64,000 nucleotides of DNA from Marinobacter pelagius. GTDB lineage: Bacteria > Pseudomonadota > Gammaproteobacteria > Pseudomonadales > Oleiphilaceae. Location of the stretch: the NCBI RefSeq assembly GCF_900114925.1, contig NZ_FOUR01000002.1, forward strand, positions 62,001-126,000. The letters run 5' to 3'. The notes below the pieces were generated by a model. It was not told the DNA's origin, did no database searches, and saw nothing but the letters and a program-made list of their open reading frames with translations. Each line of letters begins with the position of its first letter. The stretch's first letter is position 1. Shown one piece after another: positions 32,356 to 41,399 of the stretch. The position numbers and the translations under genes are program-made.

Positions 32356-32483
32356 TTGACGATTCATCGGGTTCTTGAAACGGAGGATTGCAAAGTGTCA
32401 ACCTTCGGTTAACAATCAATGTAAAGGACGTACGAAACGCCCTGTTTCAGGAAATTAACAGTAAGCATGACAAGGAACGTGTT

Positions 32484-33863
32484 GTGGTTGTAAGCAAGCG
32501 ACTCCTGATCGTAGAGGATGATCCGGGCCTCCAAAGCCAGATGCGCTGGTGTTTTAGTGATGAGCTGGAAGTGTCGGTCGCATCCGATCGCGAATCGGCT
32601 CTTGCCACGTTGCGCCGCATGGAGCCGGAAGTCGTTACCCTTGACCTCGGGCTACCGCCTGACCCAGGGGGGGCTTCTGAAGGTTTTCAACTACTCGAAG
32701 ATATTCTCCGCCTCTCGCCCCTGACCAAAGTCATCGTGGTTACCGGTCGTGAAGACAAGGAGAATGCTGTTCGCGCCATCGGAATGGGCGCTGCCGATTT
32801 CTATCAGAAGCCGCTGGATGCAGACATTCTTACTTTCGTGGTCAATCGCGCTTTCCGGTTGGCGGAACTTGAAAAAGAAAACCGCCACCTCGGAGAGCAC
32901 AAGAACGGCAGCAGCATCAAAGGCATCGTGGCGGCCAGCCCGCAAATGATGTCGATTTGCCGGACCATCGAAAAGATCGCACCAACCGATGCCACAACAT
33001 TAATCACCGGCGAAACCGGCACCGGCAAGGAACTTCTTGCCCGAGGTTTGCATGATCTGAGCCAAAGGGCAGACAAACCCTTCGCGGCAATCAACTGTGC
33101 AGCCATTCCCGAGAATCTGCTTGAGAGCGAGTTATTCGGCTTTGAGAAAGGCTCCTTTACCGGTGCAACGCAGAGTAAAAAAGGCAAGATAGAGAGCGCT
33201 AACGGGGGCACGCTGTTCCTGGACGAAATTGGCGACATGCCCATGGCACTGCAGGTAAAGCTATTGCGCTTCCTGCAAGAGCGGGTAATAGACCGGGTAG
33301 GCTCTGTAAATACGATTCCAGTGGACGTTCGGGTGGTCTGTGCCACCCACAGGAATGTAAGAGAGCTGATTGATAGTGGTGATTTCAGAGAAGACCTTTA
33401 CTACCGAATCAGTGAGATCACCATTGATGTACCTGCCCTTCGCGATCGCGAAGGTGACACCCTCGTCATAGCCCAGTATCTCCTGAAATCACTGGGGAAG
33501 CAGATGGACCGCCCCAACCTCACCTTAACCGAGGATGCCATCAGGGCGATCAACAGTTATGCCTGGCCCGGCAACGTTCGAGAGATGATTAACAAGGTAA
33601 AACGAGCCAGCATTATGGCAGAGGGCAAACGAGTGACCGCCTCGGACCTTGAACTCACTGAAGATAACGAAGGCCAGGACCATCAACTTAATCTGCGGCA
33701 AGTGCGTGAAAACGCCGAGCGAGCAGCAATTCTACAGGCGCTTCAGTCCTGTAATTTCAATATGGCGCAGGCCTCTCGCCTGCTGGGAATCACCCGGCCA
33801 ACGCTGTACAACCTCACCGACAAATACCGGATAAAAACTTCGCCTGAATCGACGAATGCCTGA
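32484..33863 (+). CDS. prsR: Exosortase-A-system sigma-54-dependent regulator PrsR
   Basis: NtrC-like response regulator of 459 residues. The receiver domain has EDD at 11-13 and phospho-acceptor Asp54 in VTLDLGLPP. The AAA+ domain has Walker A GETGTGKE (176-183) and the sigma-54 loop in the variant form GSFTGA (223-228). A Fis-type helix-turn-helix ends the protein (NMAQASRLLGITRPTLYNLT). I chose GTG 32484 because AAGGAA sits just before it and the receiver domain then starts at once. The frame is open upstream to 32388. It should be activated by PrsK. Confidence 0.9.
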   Translation: MVVSKRLLIVEDDPGLQSQMRWCFSDELEVSVASDRESALATLRRMEPEVVTLDLGLPPDPGGASEGFQLLEDILRLSPLTKVIVVTGREDKENAVRAIGMGAADFYQKPLDADILTFVVNRAFRLAELEKENRHLGEHKNGSSIKGIVAASPQMMSICRTIEKIAPTDATTLITGETGTGKELLARGLHDLSQRADKPFAAINCAAIPENLLESELFGFEKGSFTGATQSKKGKIESANGGTLFLDEIGDMPMALQVKLLRFLQERVIDRVGSVNTIPVDVRVVCATHRNVRELIDSGDFREDLYYRISEITIDVPALRDREGDTLVIAQYLLKSLGKQMDRPNLTLTEDAIRAINSYAWPGNVREMINKVKRASIMAEGKRVTASDLELTEDNEGQDHQLNLRQVRENAERAAILQALQSCNFNMAQASRLLGITRPTLYNLTDKYRIKTSPESTNA

Positions 33864-33915
33864 ATAGCAGGCAGGGAATCCAAAGGAAGACTTGAATAAG
33901 GAAAGGAACAGGGCC

Positions 33916-36615
33916 ATGAGATTAGTGTCAGCAGCGCGCACCATCCTTCTTTCAGTTGCCATATCGCTGACCATCACCGGATGCAGTGGCGACAACAATG
34001 AAATGAGCCAGGAAGAAATCCAGTATATCAGTCATCTGGATCAGTCCCGTTTTTTCCAGCGCCAAGGTGAACTCAAGGCCAGTACGCTGGAGGCTCGTAG
34101 TGCGAGTGAACTCCAGCCCGAACGCGTCGAACCCTACCTCATCATCGTCAACAATCTGATTACCGCGGGTGACGCACGTAGTGCCGAACGCTTGCTCGAT
34201 CAACTGTTTTCGGATGTTGGCGAAGAATCCATAAGCCAACAGAACCTCAATGATGCATCACTGATTCGAGCTGAAGCCAGGCTGAAGCAAGGTGAGCACG
34301 AAGAAGCACTGGCTGCCCTTGAGAAGCTGAAGGATGCGGACCGGGCTCAACAACTGAAAGGTGCCATGCTCAGGGGGGATATCCATCTGGCTGCCGGCCG
34401 CCTTGATCAAGCTGAGGACGCGTACTCTGATGCCAGAAGTATTGACACCAGTGCGGTGCCGCCATTGATTGGTCTGGCAAAAGTAGCCTACAGCCAGAAC
34501 AATCGTGAGGAGGCTGATAGCTATATTGCCCAAGCAGGGGAATTGGATGCGAACCACGTCGATCTCTGGCTTCTGAAAGCACAAATCGCCCAACACGAGG
34601 AAGATTGGGCAAACGCGGAACAGGCCTTGATTAATGCGCTGGAGACTATTGGTCAGTACGACATAATGACGCACCAAAAGTTTGAAAGCATGTCAGCCCT
34701 GATTAATGTCCTGCGGGAACAGGGCAAATCCTCTGAAGCCTTTGTTTACGAGGAAATTCTCGCAAAATCAGCGCCAGGCACCATCAAGAGCAACCTGGAA
34801 GCCGCACAGGAAGCCTTCAACAATGGCGACCTGAATAACGCATCCCGCTATCTTGAGGAGGTGCTCGCACAGGCGCCAAGCCATGAACCGGCGGCCCTGA
34901 TGTTAGGCCTCGTTCGCTACCGTCAAGGGCGCCCCGAAGAAGCCGAAGCTTTGCTTACGCCGGTTGTGAATATGGGCGATTCCGAGCAGGCGACAAAACT
35001 GCTTGCCGCTACTCGCCTGCAAATGCGCAACCCCGAAGGTGCCCGGGAAGTTCTTGCCAGCCTTGAAGACCAGGAGTCGGATCCCGAAACCCTGGCCCTC
35101 GTTGGATTCGCTTCGCTGCTCAGCGGAGATACCGAAAGCGGCACCCAGTTCATAGAAAAATCACTGGCACTGGCACCGGACAACAACAGCCTCAGATTAC
35201 GTTACGCAACCTACCTTCTGCGTCTCGGCCATACCGACAGAGCCATTGAGCAAGCGAATCGAGTGCTTGAAAATGCCCCGGATTCCGAGCGGGCAAGATT
35301 GTTGGTGGTCCAGGCAAACGTATCTGCCAACGATTATGAGGCTGCCAAAGCCGTAGCCTCGGCCTGGATCGAAAATCAGCCCCAAAGTGTCAGAGCACTT
35401 GTGACTCGCGGAAATGTTGCTGGCAGTGCCGGTGATTACGACGAGGCCAGGCAATACTACGAGCAAGCCCTGGCACTGGACACCGAGGACCCGGCTCCCC
35501 TGGCTGCACTTGGCAACCTGGCCAAAACCCGGGACCAGATCGCCGAGGCGCAGGGCTACTATCGCCGGGCCATAATGCTGGCACCTGACAACCGCCAGGC
35601 GTTACAGGGAATCTCCTCGGTGATGGAACGTGAAGACTTGGTGGCGCTGATGATGCAAGTCCGTGAGAAGCACCCGGACGCCTACGGACCAAGGCTCTTG
35701 CTCCTCGAATCGGCACTGTTTGATGGCAACACTGAGCAAGCCGACGAACTGACCGCAAGCCTCATGGAGCGTGAGGACGTATCCAACCCTGCTCCGGCCG
35801 AATCGCTCGTGGCTTCCATCTATCATGGCATTGCCACCCAGCTGGCCAAACGGGAGCGACTGGATCAGGCCGCCGAGGTACTGCAGCGAGGGCGTGTGCT
35901 GTTCCCGAACAACGAAGAAATCGGCATTCAGGCAGCCGCCGTCCAATTCACAAAGGAGAATGCCAAAGAAGCCCGCGAAATTCTCAGGGACGTTAAAAAG
36001 CAACACCCTCAATCCGGAAATCCTTTCCTGCTTGAGGCCCAATACTTTGAAAGACGCGGAGAATATCAGGAGGCCGCCGATCTCTATCAGCTAGCCCTTG
36101 AGAAAGAGCGAAACGTCGAGATTGAGCTGGCCCACGCTCGCGCGCTCGCCCGCTCCGGTCAGCGTGACAGAGCCATCGAATCCCTTGGCCGTGCCAGCCA
36201 GGCCTATCCTCGCAGCCCCCAGATTCTGATGAACCTGGCCGTGCTTCACCAGGAAACCGACGCACCTGAGGAGGCAATCGGTCCTTACGAGCAATTACTC
36301 GAGCTAACGCCTCAAAACGTAGTCGCCCTCAACAACCTTGCCTGGATTTATTACCAACAAGGCGATGAGCGAGCGCTGGACCTGGCAAAACAGGCTTATG
36401 AATTGAATTCTGATAGTGCCGCTATTGCAGACACCTACGGCTGGATCATGTTTGAAGCAGGCCAACACGCAGAGAGTCTGCCGGTACTGGAGAGAGCTCA
36501 CGAACTGCAGCCGGATTCAGAAGAGATTGCGATGCATCTGGCTGAGGCCTATCGTGCATCGGGTCGCGGTGCCGACGCAAAGCGGGTACTGGAAAAATTC
36601 AGCGGCCCCGGCTAA
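33916..36615 (+). CDS. prsT: Exosortase-A-system TPR lipoprotein PrsT
   Basis: A very large TPR lipoprotein (899 residues) of the PEP-CTERM system. A signal peptide with lipobox ITGC at about 21-24 is followed by some 20 tetratricopeptide repeats to the C-terminus (for example EPAALMLGLVRYRQGRPEEA and VALNNLAWIYYQQGDERALD). It probably organises polysaccharide export or protein sorting at the outer envelope. I chose ATG 33916, which has GGAA upstream and begins the signal peptide. The TTG at 33892 is possible. It is the third gene of prsK-prsR-prsT and meets xrtA tail to tail. Confidence 0.92.
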   Translation: MRLVSAARTILLSVAISLTITGCSGDNNEMSQEEIQYISHLDQSRFFQRQGELKASTLEARSASELQPERVEPYLIIVNNLITAGDARSAERLLDQLFSDVGEESISQQNLNDASLIRAEARLKQGEHEEALAALEKLKDADRAQQLKGAMLRGDIHLAAGRLDQAEDAYSDARSIDTSAVPPLIGLAKVAYSQNNREEADSYIAQAGELDANHVDLWLLKAQIAQHEEDWANAEQALINALETIGQYDIMTHQKFESMSALINVLREQGKSSEAFVYEEILAKSAPGTIKSNLEAAQEAFNNGDLNNASRYLEEVLAQAPSHEPAALMLGLVRYRQGRPEEAEALLTPVVNMGDSEQATKLLAATRLQMRNPEGAREVLASLEDQESDPETLALVGFASLLSGDTESGTQFIEKSLALAPDNNSLRLRYATYLLRLGHTDRAIEQANRVLENAPDSERARLLVVQANVSANDYEAAKAVASAWIENQPQSVRALVTRGNVAGSAGDYDEARQYYEQALALDTEDPAPLAALGNLAKTRDQIAEAQGYYRRAIMLAPDNRQALQGISSVMEREDLVALMMQVREKHPDAYGPRLLLLESALFDGNTEQADELTASLMEREDVSNPAPAESLVASIYHGIATQLAKRERLDQAAEVLQRGRVLFPNNEEIGIQAAAVQFTKENAKEAREILRDVKKQHPQSGNPFLLEAQYFERRGEYQEAADLYQLALEKERNVEIELAHARALARSGQRDRAIESLGRASQAYPRSPQILMNLAVLHQETDAPEEAIGPYEQLLELTPQNVVALNNLAWIYYQQGDERALDLAKQAYELNSDSAAIADTYGWIMFEAGQHAESLPVLERAHELQPDSEEIAMHLAEAYRASGRGADAKRVLEKFSGPG

Positions 36616-36627
36616 AGCCGCGGGCCG
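36603..36627. terminator. Possible hairpin between prsT and xrtA
   Basis: An imperfect GC-rich inverted repeat (CGGCCCcGGCT at 36603-36613 with AGCCgCGGGCCG at 36616-36627, one bulge) covers the prsT stop codon. There is no T-run. It could slow either convergent transcript, but the evidence is weak. Confidence 0.3.
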
Positions 36628-36656
36628 TAACCGACCGGAACCCCGGCGCAGGGAAA

Positions 36657-38204
36657 TCACTGCAGAAAGTACTGATCCACCTGACCGACGACGGTCGGCA
36701 TGATATTTCCCACCAGCTCCCCCAATGCGGCTTCGCCGTCACAGGAATCACACGCGACACCGAAAATAACCGCAGACGCGTCTGTACGAGAACTGAAAAA
36801 ACTTGCCACCTGCGCCAGCTTCGCGCGCAACTGATCCGTCTCCCAGAAACCGGCGACATAGTAACCATAGGCCAGATGAATTATCTGGCCGGATTCAAGA
36901 TTACGTAGTGTCAGACCTTGCAGAGGGATACCCGAGGGAGATTTCACTTTGAAAAACCCATCCGGCACCCACTCACTGCGATCGTAAATGTGGTTCCAGT
37001 ACTGTACAAGCTCTGCCCTGTGGCGCTGGTGCTCATAACTGTAGACTCCCACAAACAACTGCTGGTCCGGCCCTTCATCTCCACTGGCAGCCTCGCGATA
37101 AAACATGGTCCGGGTAAAAACAAGATCGGGATTCCGGATTTGGGGACGCCACCCATTGAGCCGATTTCCAAACAGTGGTGCATAGCGATCTTCGTCAAGA
37201 TTGAAGTCAAAAGCATCTGGTGACGGTTTTATTTGTCCGGCCGAAGACGGCAGGACGGCGCCCACCACAAAAGGCAACACAGAAACCACCAGAACTCCGG
37301 TCCAGAGTCGACGCTGGCTTTGTACATTGGTAGCAACCGTAGCGCCTTCGTCTACAGCCTTCTTCTCTATTGTGTTCGATTCCAGCTTGCGCCCTATATA
37401 GAACAGGGGCACGAGAGTGGCCGCAAACACCCACCAACCAAAATTATCGTGGTCCCTGATCAGGCTCGTTTCCATGTCGGTTTCGTAGCCCATATAAATG
37501 ATCACGAACACCCGGATCCAGTTGGCCATCAATGACAAAACCACCGCTATCAGGAACAAACCGATCCTTGAGCGCAGACGACTGAAGTTCAGTTCGCCAT
37601 ACAGCGCAGCCAGCGACTGACCAACCAACAGATAGCGAAGACCGGAGCAACCATGTGCCACTTCAAAAGTGCCAACGCCGATCAGGAAAACAAATACCCC
37701 TTCAACCTTGAAATCAATACCCAGAAAACCGAGTAACAATCGATTTATCTCAACGGTAATCAACTGCAGAGTCCAGGACAGGTAATCCCATACAGGCACC
37801 GCAAAGAAAAGCACACCAACGGGGATAATGAATGCTTTAACCTGCCGCCAGCCCAAAAAGATCGCAAGGATACCCAGCAAAAGGGGAACAACCGTTATCT
37901 CCCGAAGTGCCTGCAAGCGCAAAATGTCGCCAAGGCCATACGCCAGCAATGCCAGTGCGAATGGAAACAGCCACAAGGGGTAGAATCCCGTAACGGGCGA
38001 TTCCCTTTTAACCGTCCGAACAACCAGGACAACGGAAACCAGCAGAAGCAACAAACCGTGGGAGTAGGACTCGTCAAACTTGAACCAGCGGCTGACGATG
38101 CCTTCGACGGTAGGCCAGATAAGCAGAAATAGAGCTGTGAATGCGATCAGGAACGGGAAAACCGCACGAAAAAAGCTACGAGAATGAATCCTTTCAATCG
38201 TCAT
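36657..38204 (-). CDS. xrtA: Exosortase A fused to an EpsI-like domain
   Basis: Membrane transpeptidase-like protein that sorts PEP-CTERM proteins and is tied to exopolysaccharide secretion. Residues 1-290 carry about eight transmembrane helices and the triad Cys186 (VAHGCSGLRY), Arg231 (NWIRVFVI) and His252 (IRDHDNFGWW). Residues about 300-515 form an EpsI (DUF3485)-like periplasmic domain, usually a separate gene but often fused in XrtA. All catalytic residues are present. It heads the minus-strand polysaccharide cluster's last gene position and converges with prsT. Confidence 0.93.
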   Translation of the reverse strand: MTIERIHSRSFFRAVFPFLIAFTALFLLIWPTVEGIVSRWFKFDESYSHGLLLLLVSVVLVVRTVKRESPVTGFYPLWLFPFALALLAYGLGDILRLQALREITVVPLLLGILAIFLGWRQVKAFIIPVGVLFFAVPVWDYLSWTLQLITVEINRLLLGFLGIDFKVEGVFVFLIGVGTFEVAHGCSGLRYLLVGQSLAALYGELNFSRLRSRIGLFLIAVVLSLMANWIRVFVIIYMGYETDMETSLIRDHDNFGWWVFAATLVPLFYIGRKLESNTIEKKAVDEGATVATNVQSQRRLWTGVLVVSVLPFVVGAVLPSSAGQIKPSPDAFDFNLDEDRYAPLFGNRLNGWRPQIRNPDLVFTRTMFYREAASGDEGPDQQLFVGVYSYEHQRHRAELVQYWNHIYDRSEWVPDGFFKVKSPSGIPLQGLTLRNLESGQIIHLAYGYYVAGFWETDQLRAKLAQVASFFSSRTDASAVIFGVACDSCDGEAALGELVGNIMPTVVGQVDQYFLQ

Positions 38205-38281
38205 GCGTCCAAATCCCTTACGTAGAGAGCAATCCTTGACTCATTGTGCCTGCCGGCAGCACTGTTTGCCACGCTCTATCA

Positions 38282-39412
38282 TCACAACCCTACCTTACGA
38301 CTGAAAGCTCTCGCGATAAACGGCGGACTGACCCGCTGGATATGATACAGCGCCTTGAGCACAGGGCTGCGAACTACCTGGAATGTGGAAAAACGAACCG
38401 TGTCACCGTTCAAGTACGATTTATAAAATTGCTTTTTCCCGGCACCGGCCAGTAAATCATAGGCAGTTGTAGTTTCCTCTTTGAAAGCAGCTTCAATGGC
38501 GAACCCGAGGTGAAGATAACCCAGGGAGACTTTCGCGCTGAAATCTTCTTCGTACCCCGCTTGAAGATTATATCGGCACCCTCGAACCACCAGATCATAC
38601 GAAACAGAAACACATCGGCCGTTATACAGAATCAAAGTCATGGCAGGTTTCCCCGCGCACAAATGCAGCCGCTTTAAAAGTAGCCGATGAAACCGCAGTG
38701 CCTCCCTGTCAAATGCCGGTTTTCCCCAGCGAGTTACGTGAAAAGCATTGAGGCGCTCAAAAAAATCCCCGTCACGGCCCTCATCGTGCTGCCGAAAAAC
38801 GAGTTCACCCTGTTTTCTCAGGTAGGTCCTTCGGTTATAGGTTTTGAGACGCGTGTTCTTCCCTAGCCCGCTTAGCCAGTCATCGAAGCAGCCAGAGGTT
38901 TCGATACGGATCCCCCTATCCTCAGTACGGCAGATGATCCGGTTTCCCCCTTTTCCATCAAAGGCTCCGATTTGCAGATTCGCCAGTTGATCAACAGGCA
39001 CGTCCGTGCAAATCACTTCATCCCATTCCAACCGGCCCAGCGCCGAATCAAGTGCTACCCTCACCGACTGCTCATACCCCCGGCGCGCAATAATCCCGCA
39101 ATACTCTGTCCGTATGGTTGGCGCAAGCCGCCAGGCATTTCCAATCATATAAAGGCGGGCAACCCTGGCCCCGGCGGGCGTCACCAGCACCCGCCGGCAG
39201 AAAGGGCCGATTCCGACAAGCCGCCCCTGATGATCAAATACACCCAGAAGCACCAGCTCCATACCGAGGACCTGAGACCAGGTTTCCCACCAGCTATAAA
39301 GCCAGGGCCAGCTCATGAACAGAGGATTGGCAGCAGACTCTTCAAGGCATGCCTGCCATTCCTGAGCCATTTCAGCAAAACCAGCCTCGGAAACGAGCCT
39401 GACACTCAGCAT
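38282..39412 (-). CDS. CelD/BcsL-family acetyltransferase
   Basis: A 376-residue protein of the GNAT-like CelD/BcsL (Acetyltransf_6) family. The second half, about 190-330, has the typical LKTYNRRTYLRKQGE helix, then RWGKPAFDREALRF and GYEEDFSAKVSLGYLHLGFAIEAAF. Such enzymes are found in cellulose and exopolysaccharide clusters and likely acylate a sugar or lipid-linked intermediate. Start at ATG 39412, which overlaps the upstream gene's stop by 7 bp. It lies just upstream of xrtA. Exact donor and acceptor are unknown. Confidence 0.82.
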   Translation of the reverse strand: MLSVRLVSEAGFAEMAQEWQACLEESAANPLFMSWPWLYSWWETWSQVLGMELVLLGVFDHQGRLVGIGPFCRRVLVTPAGARVARLYMIGNAWRLAPTIRTEYCGIIARRGYEQSVRVALDSALGRLEWDEVICTDVPVDQLANLQIGAFDGKGGNRIICRTEDRGIRIETSGCFDDWLSGLGKNTRLKTYNRRTYLRKQGELVFRQHDEGRDGDFFERLNAFHVTRWGKPAFDREALRFHRLLLKRLHLCAGKPAMTLILYNGRCVSVSYDLVVRGCRYNLQAGYEEDFSAKVSLGYLHLGFAIEAAFKEETTTAYDLLAGAGKKQFYKSYLNGDTVRFSTFQVVRSPVLKALYHIQRVSPPFIARAFSRKVGL

Positions 39413-40506
39413 GGCACCTGCTCCATAGAGGACGCACCCGGCACGGTTTCCGTAGTGCAAAAATCACTGGCAGCCTGCAGGAACTCTCCATCGGAATCTC
39501 CAGCCATAATGAACCAGGCAGACGGCTTGGCCGTTTCATCTGAACCTGGCTCATAGACATAGAAACGGGGCCGCCCCCTCAGTTGAACGAACCCTTCAGC
39601 CAGAAACACCTTGGCCAGCTCGGAATCAGAAGTGACCGAAACTACCTGGTTGGCATGAGGCCAATGGTGGATCGCAGCCCCTACGAGAGTACGTTTCAGG
39701 GATTGATTGTGGGCCGGACCACAATAATCAACGATACGCAGGGTGCCCCGGCTGAAGCGGGTTACCAGAATTGCGGCGAGTTCTTCGTTTTTCCACGCAC
39801 AAACATATCCGTAACGGCTCAATGGGTGGCGCTGGTAACGCCAGTCGAGGTAAGCGAAGTCTCTTCGCACAACTCGCCCGTAGTCAGGAACGCAGCGGTT
39901 CCATAACGCGTCAACGTCAGCTCTCTCCGGAAGGCTTGAACGCACACAGATTCTCGCATCAGCTGGACCCGGGGGAATCGAAAAAGCCAGTCGCAGTCGA
40001 TTCAACAACTGGAGACAACTCAGTAACCAACTTCGAAGCCCCTTGCGCTTTCGCAGCATCCTGAAAATTCTTACCGAGTCATCGGGCACCCACCCCAGAT
40101 GACTGAGAACGTGACTTGCCCGGTCACTGATGCCAAAGGCCATGATAACAGGCGCCCTCCTGTGCAACTCATGCTTGATAACACTACCCTGCCCCTGCCC
40201 ACGCCACTGCTCGGCGAGGTAAAAATCACAGCTCCATAAAACACTTATGTCTTCGCCCCGGTCCGTTGCGCGAACCGGCATCACGCCATTGAAGCCTACG
40301 ACCCTGTCGTCGTTGTCGACCAGCACAACAGGGGTAAAGGGCAATCCGAAAGGATTGGACTCAAACTGCCAATCCCACAACTTTGCCTTGTAAGGCACCG
40401 CCCTGAAAAGCTTGATCACCCCTTCCCGGTATTTTGCCTGCCACGGGACACATCTCGGTAAACCTTCCCGACAAGGCCTAACATTTACTATCGTATCCTG
40501 GGTCAT
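39406..40506 (-). CDS. GNAT-family acetyltransferase-like protein
   Basis: A 366-residue protein with a GNAT-like N-terminal domain. The acetyl-CoA motif is QWRGQGQGSVIKHELHR (about 115-130), followed by a second, similar half (about 195-330) that could be a degenerate GNAT repeat, as in FemAB-like proteins. It overlaps the GT2 gene upstream by ATGA and the CelD-type gene downstream. It probably acetylates or transfers a residue onto the polysaccharide or its lipid carrier. It may be the FemAB-like partner often seen in exosortase loci, but I cannot confirm that. Confidence 0.75.
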   Translation of the reverse strand: MTQDTIVNVRPCREGLPRCVPWQAKYREGVIKLFRAVPYKAKLWDWQFESNPFGLPFTPVVLVDNDDRVVGFNGVMPVRATDRGEDISVLWSCDFYLAEQWRGQGQGSVIKHELHRRAPVIMAFGISDRASHVLSHLGWVPDDSVRIFRMLRKRKGLRSWLLSCLQLLNRLRLAFSIPPGPADARICVRSSLPERADVDALWNRCVPDYGRVVRRDFAYLDWRYQRHPLSRYGYVCAWKNEELAAILVTRFSRGTLRIVDYCGPAHNQSLKRTLVGAAIHHWPHANQVVSVTSDSELAKVFLAEGFVQLRGRPRFYVYEPGSDETAKPSAWFIMAGDSDGEFLQAASDFCTTETVPGASSMEQVPC

Positions 40507-41378
40507 TTTCGCGGCACCATGACGCGAAACAGCGCTCTCCAGACCACGGCATCAAGTGGTGCTTTGCTGAGAGCTCTGGCCAGGGCCCCGACAGCTTCGC
40601 CACGCTCACCCACACTGGCAAAGTACCTCGCCTTGCGACAATAGAAACGGGCAAGTCCCCAGCGAAGCTCCCCCGTAGACAGAGCCCCGCCATGCTTTTC
40701 CAGGAACTTTTGGATAATCGCCTCGTTCGCCGCAAACCGCTTCCGCTTGTCCGAGGAAATCTGATCTGGCATCACCCGGTATGATGCAACTATGCCAGGC
40801 TCATAATGGAAGCGGTAACGGGTGGAAAACCTCAACCAAAGCTCATAGTCATCGGCAACACCAACCGAAGTATCGAAACCGCCCATCTCTTCAAAACATC
40901 GCCTCCTGACCAACGCCGTGGTAATGCTCACACTGTTGTCAGCCAAAAGATATGGTGTAATCCGGCCAGAATAGCGCTTCATGTTCTGGCAGCTTATCAG
41001 TCCACCCAGCTCATCAATCATTGCCTCGTCACCATGGACAACATCAACATCCGGGTTTGCTTCAAAAACAGCCAGTTGTTTTTCCAGTTTATCGAGATTC
41101 CAGCTATCGTCCGAATCGAGAAACGCGATGAATCCTCCCTTCGACTGCTCGAGAGCAAGGTTACGGGCATGACTCTGGCCCCGGTTTTCCTGATAGAAGT
41201 AACGAACGCGGCTGTCGTCCAGAAATGGCTCCAACACCTGACCGGTATCGTCGACGGAACCATCATCCACGATGATCAACTCAAGATCAGAGTATGTTTG
41301 AGACAAGACACTGGCAACCGCCTCCGGCAGGAAACGGGCCCTGTTGTAGGTTGGAGTCACTACACTGACGCTCGTCAT
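40503..41378 (-). CDS. Glycosyltransferase family 2 protein
   Basis: GT-A fold glycosyltransferase of 291 residues. Signature blocks: SVVTPTYNRARFLPEAV at the start, IIVDDGSVDDTG, LDSDDSWN and later ADDYELWLR, which carry the nucleotide-sugar and catalytic acid positions. No transmembrane segments, so cytoplasmic or peripheral. It is a close paralogue of the next gene (41400): the blocks YFYQENRGQS.AR, MKRYSG and DQISSDK recur. It overlaps the GNAT gene by ATGA and lies 21 bp from its paralogue. Confidence 0.9.
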   Translation of the reverse strand: MTSVSVVTPTYNRARFLPEAVASVLSQTYSDLELIIVDDGSVDDTGQVLEPFLDDSRVRYFYQENRGQSHARNLALEQSKGGFIAFLDSDDSWNLDKLEKQLAVFEANPDVDVVHGDEAMIDELGGLISCQNMKRYSGRITPYLLADNSVSITTALVRRRCFEEMGGFDTSVGVADDYELWLRFSTRYRFHYEPGIVASYRVMPDQISSDKRKRFAANEAIIQKFLEKHGGALSTGELRWGLARFYCRKARYFASVGERGEAVGALARALSKAPLDAVVWRALFRVMVPRK

Positions 41379-41399
41379 TGCAACCCCCCTCGATCTCGC

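Noticed and set aside
32388..32483. The upstream codons of the PrsR open frame as part of the protein
   Set aside because: The receiver domain starts right after the GTG at 32484, which has a good ribosome site; the earlier codons have no domain character.
38256..38270. Possible sigma-54 promoter upstream of xrtA
   Set aside because: GG and GC on the minus strand are 11 bases apart instead of 10, and the surrounding bases fit poorly.
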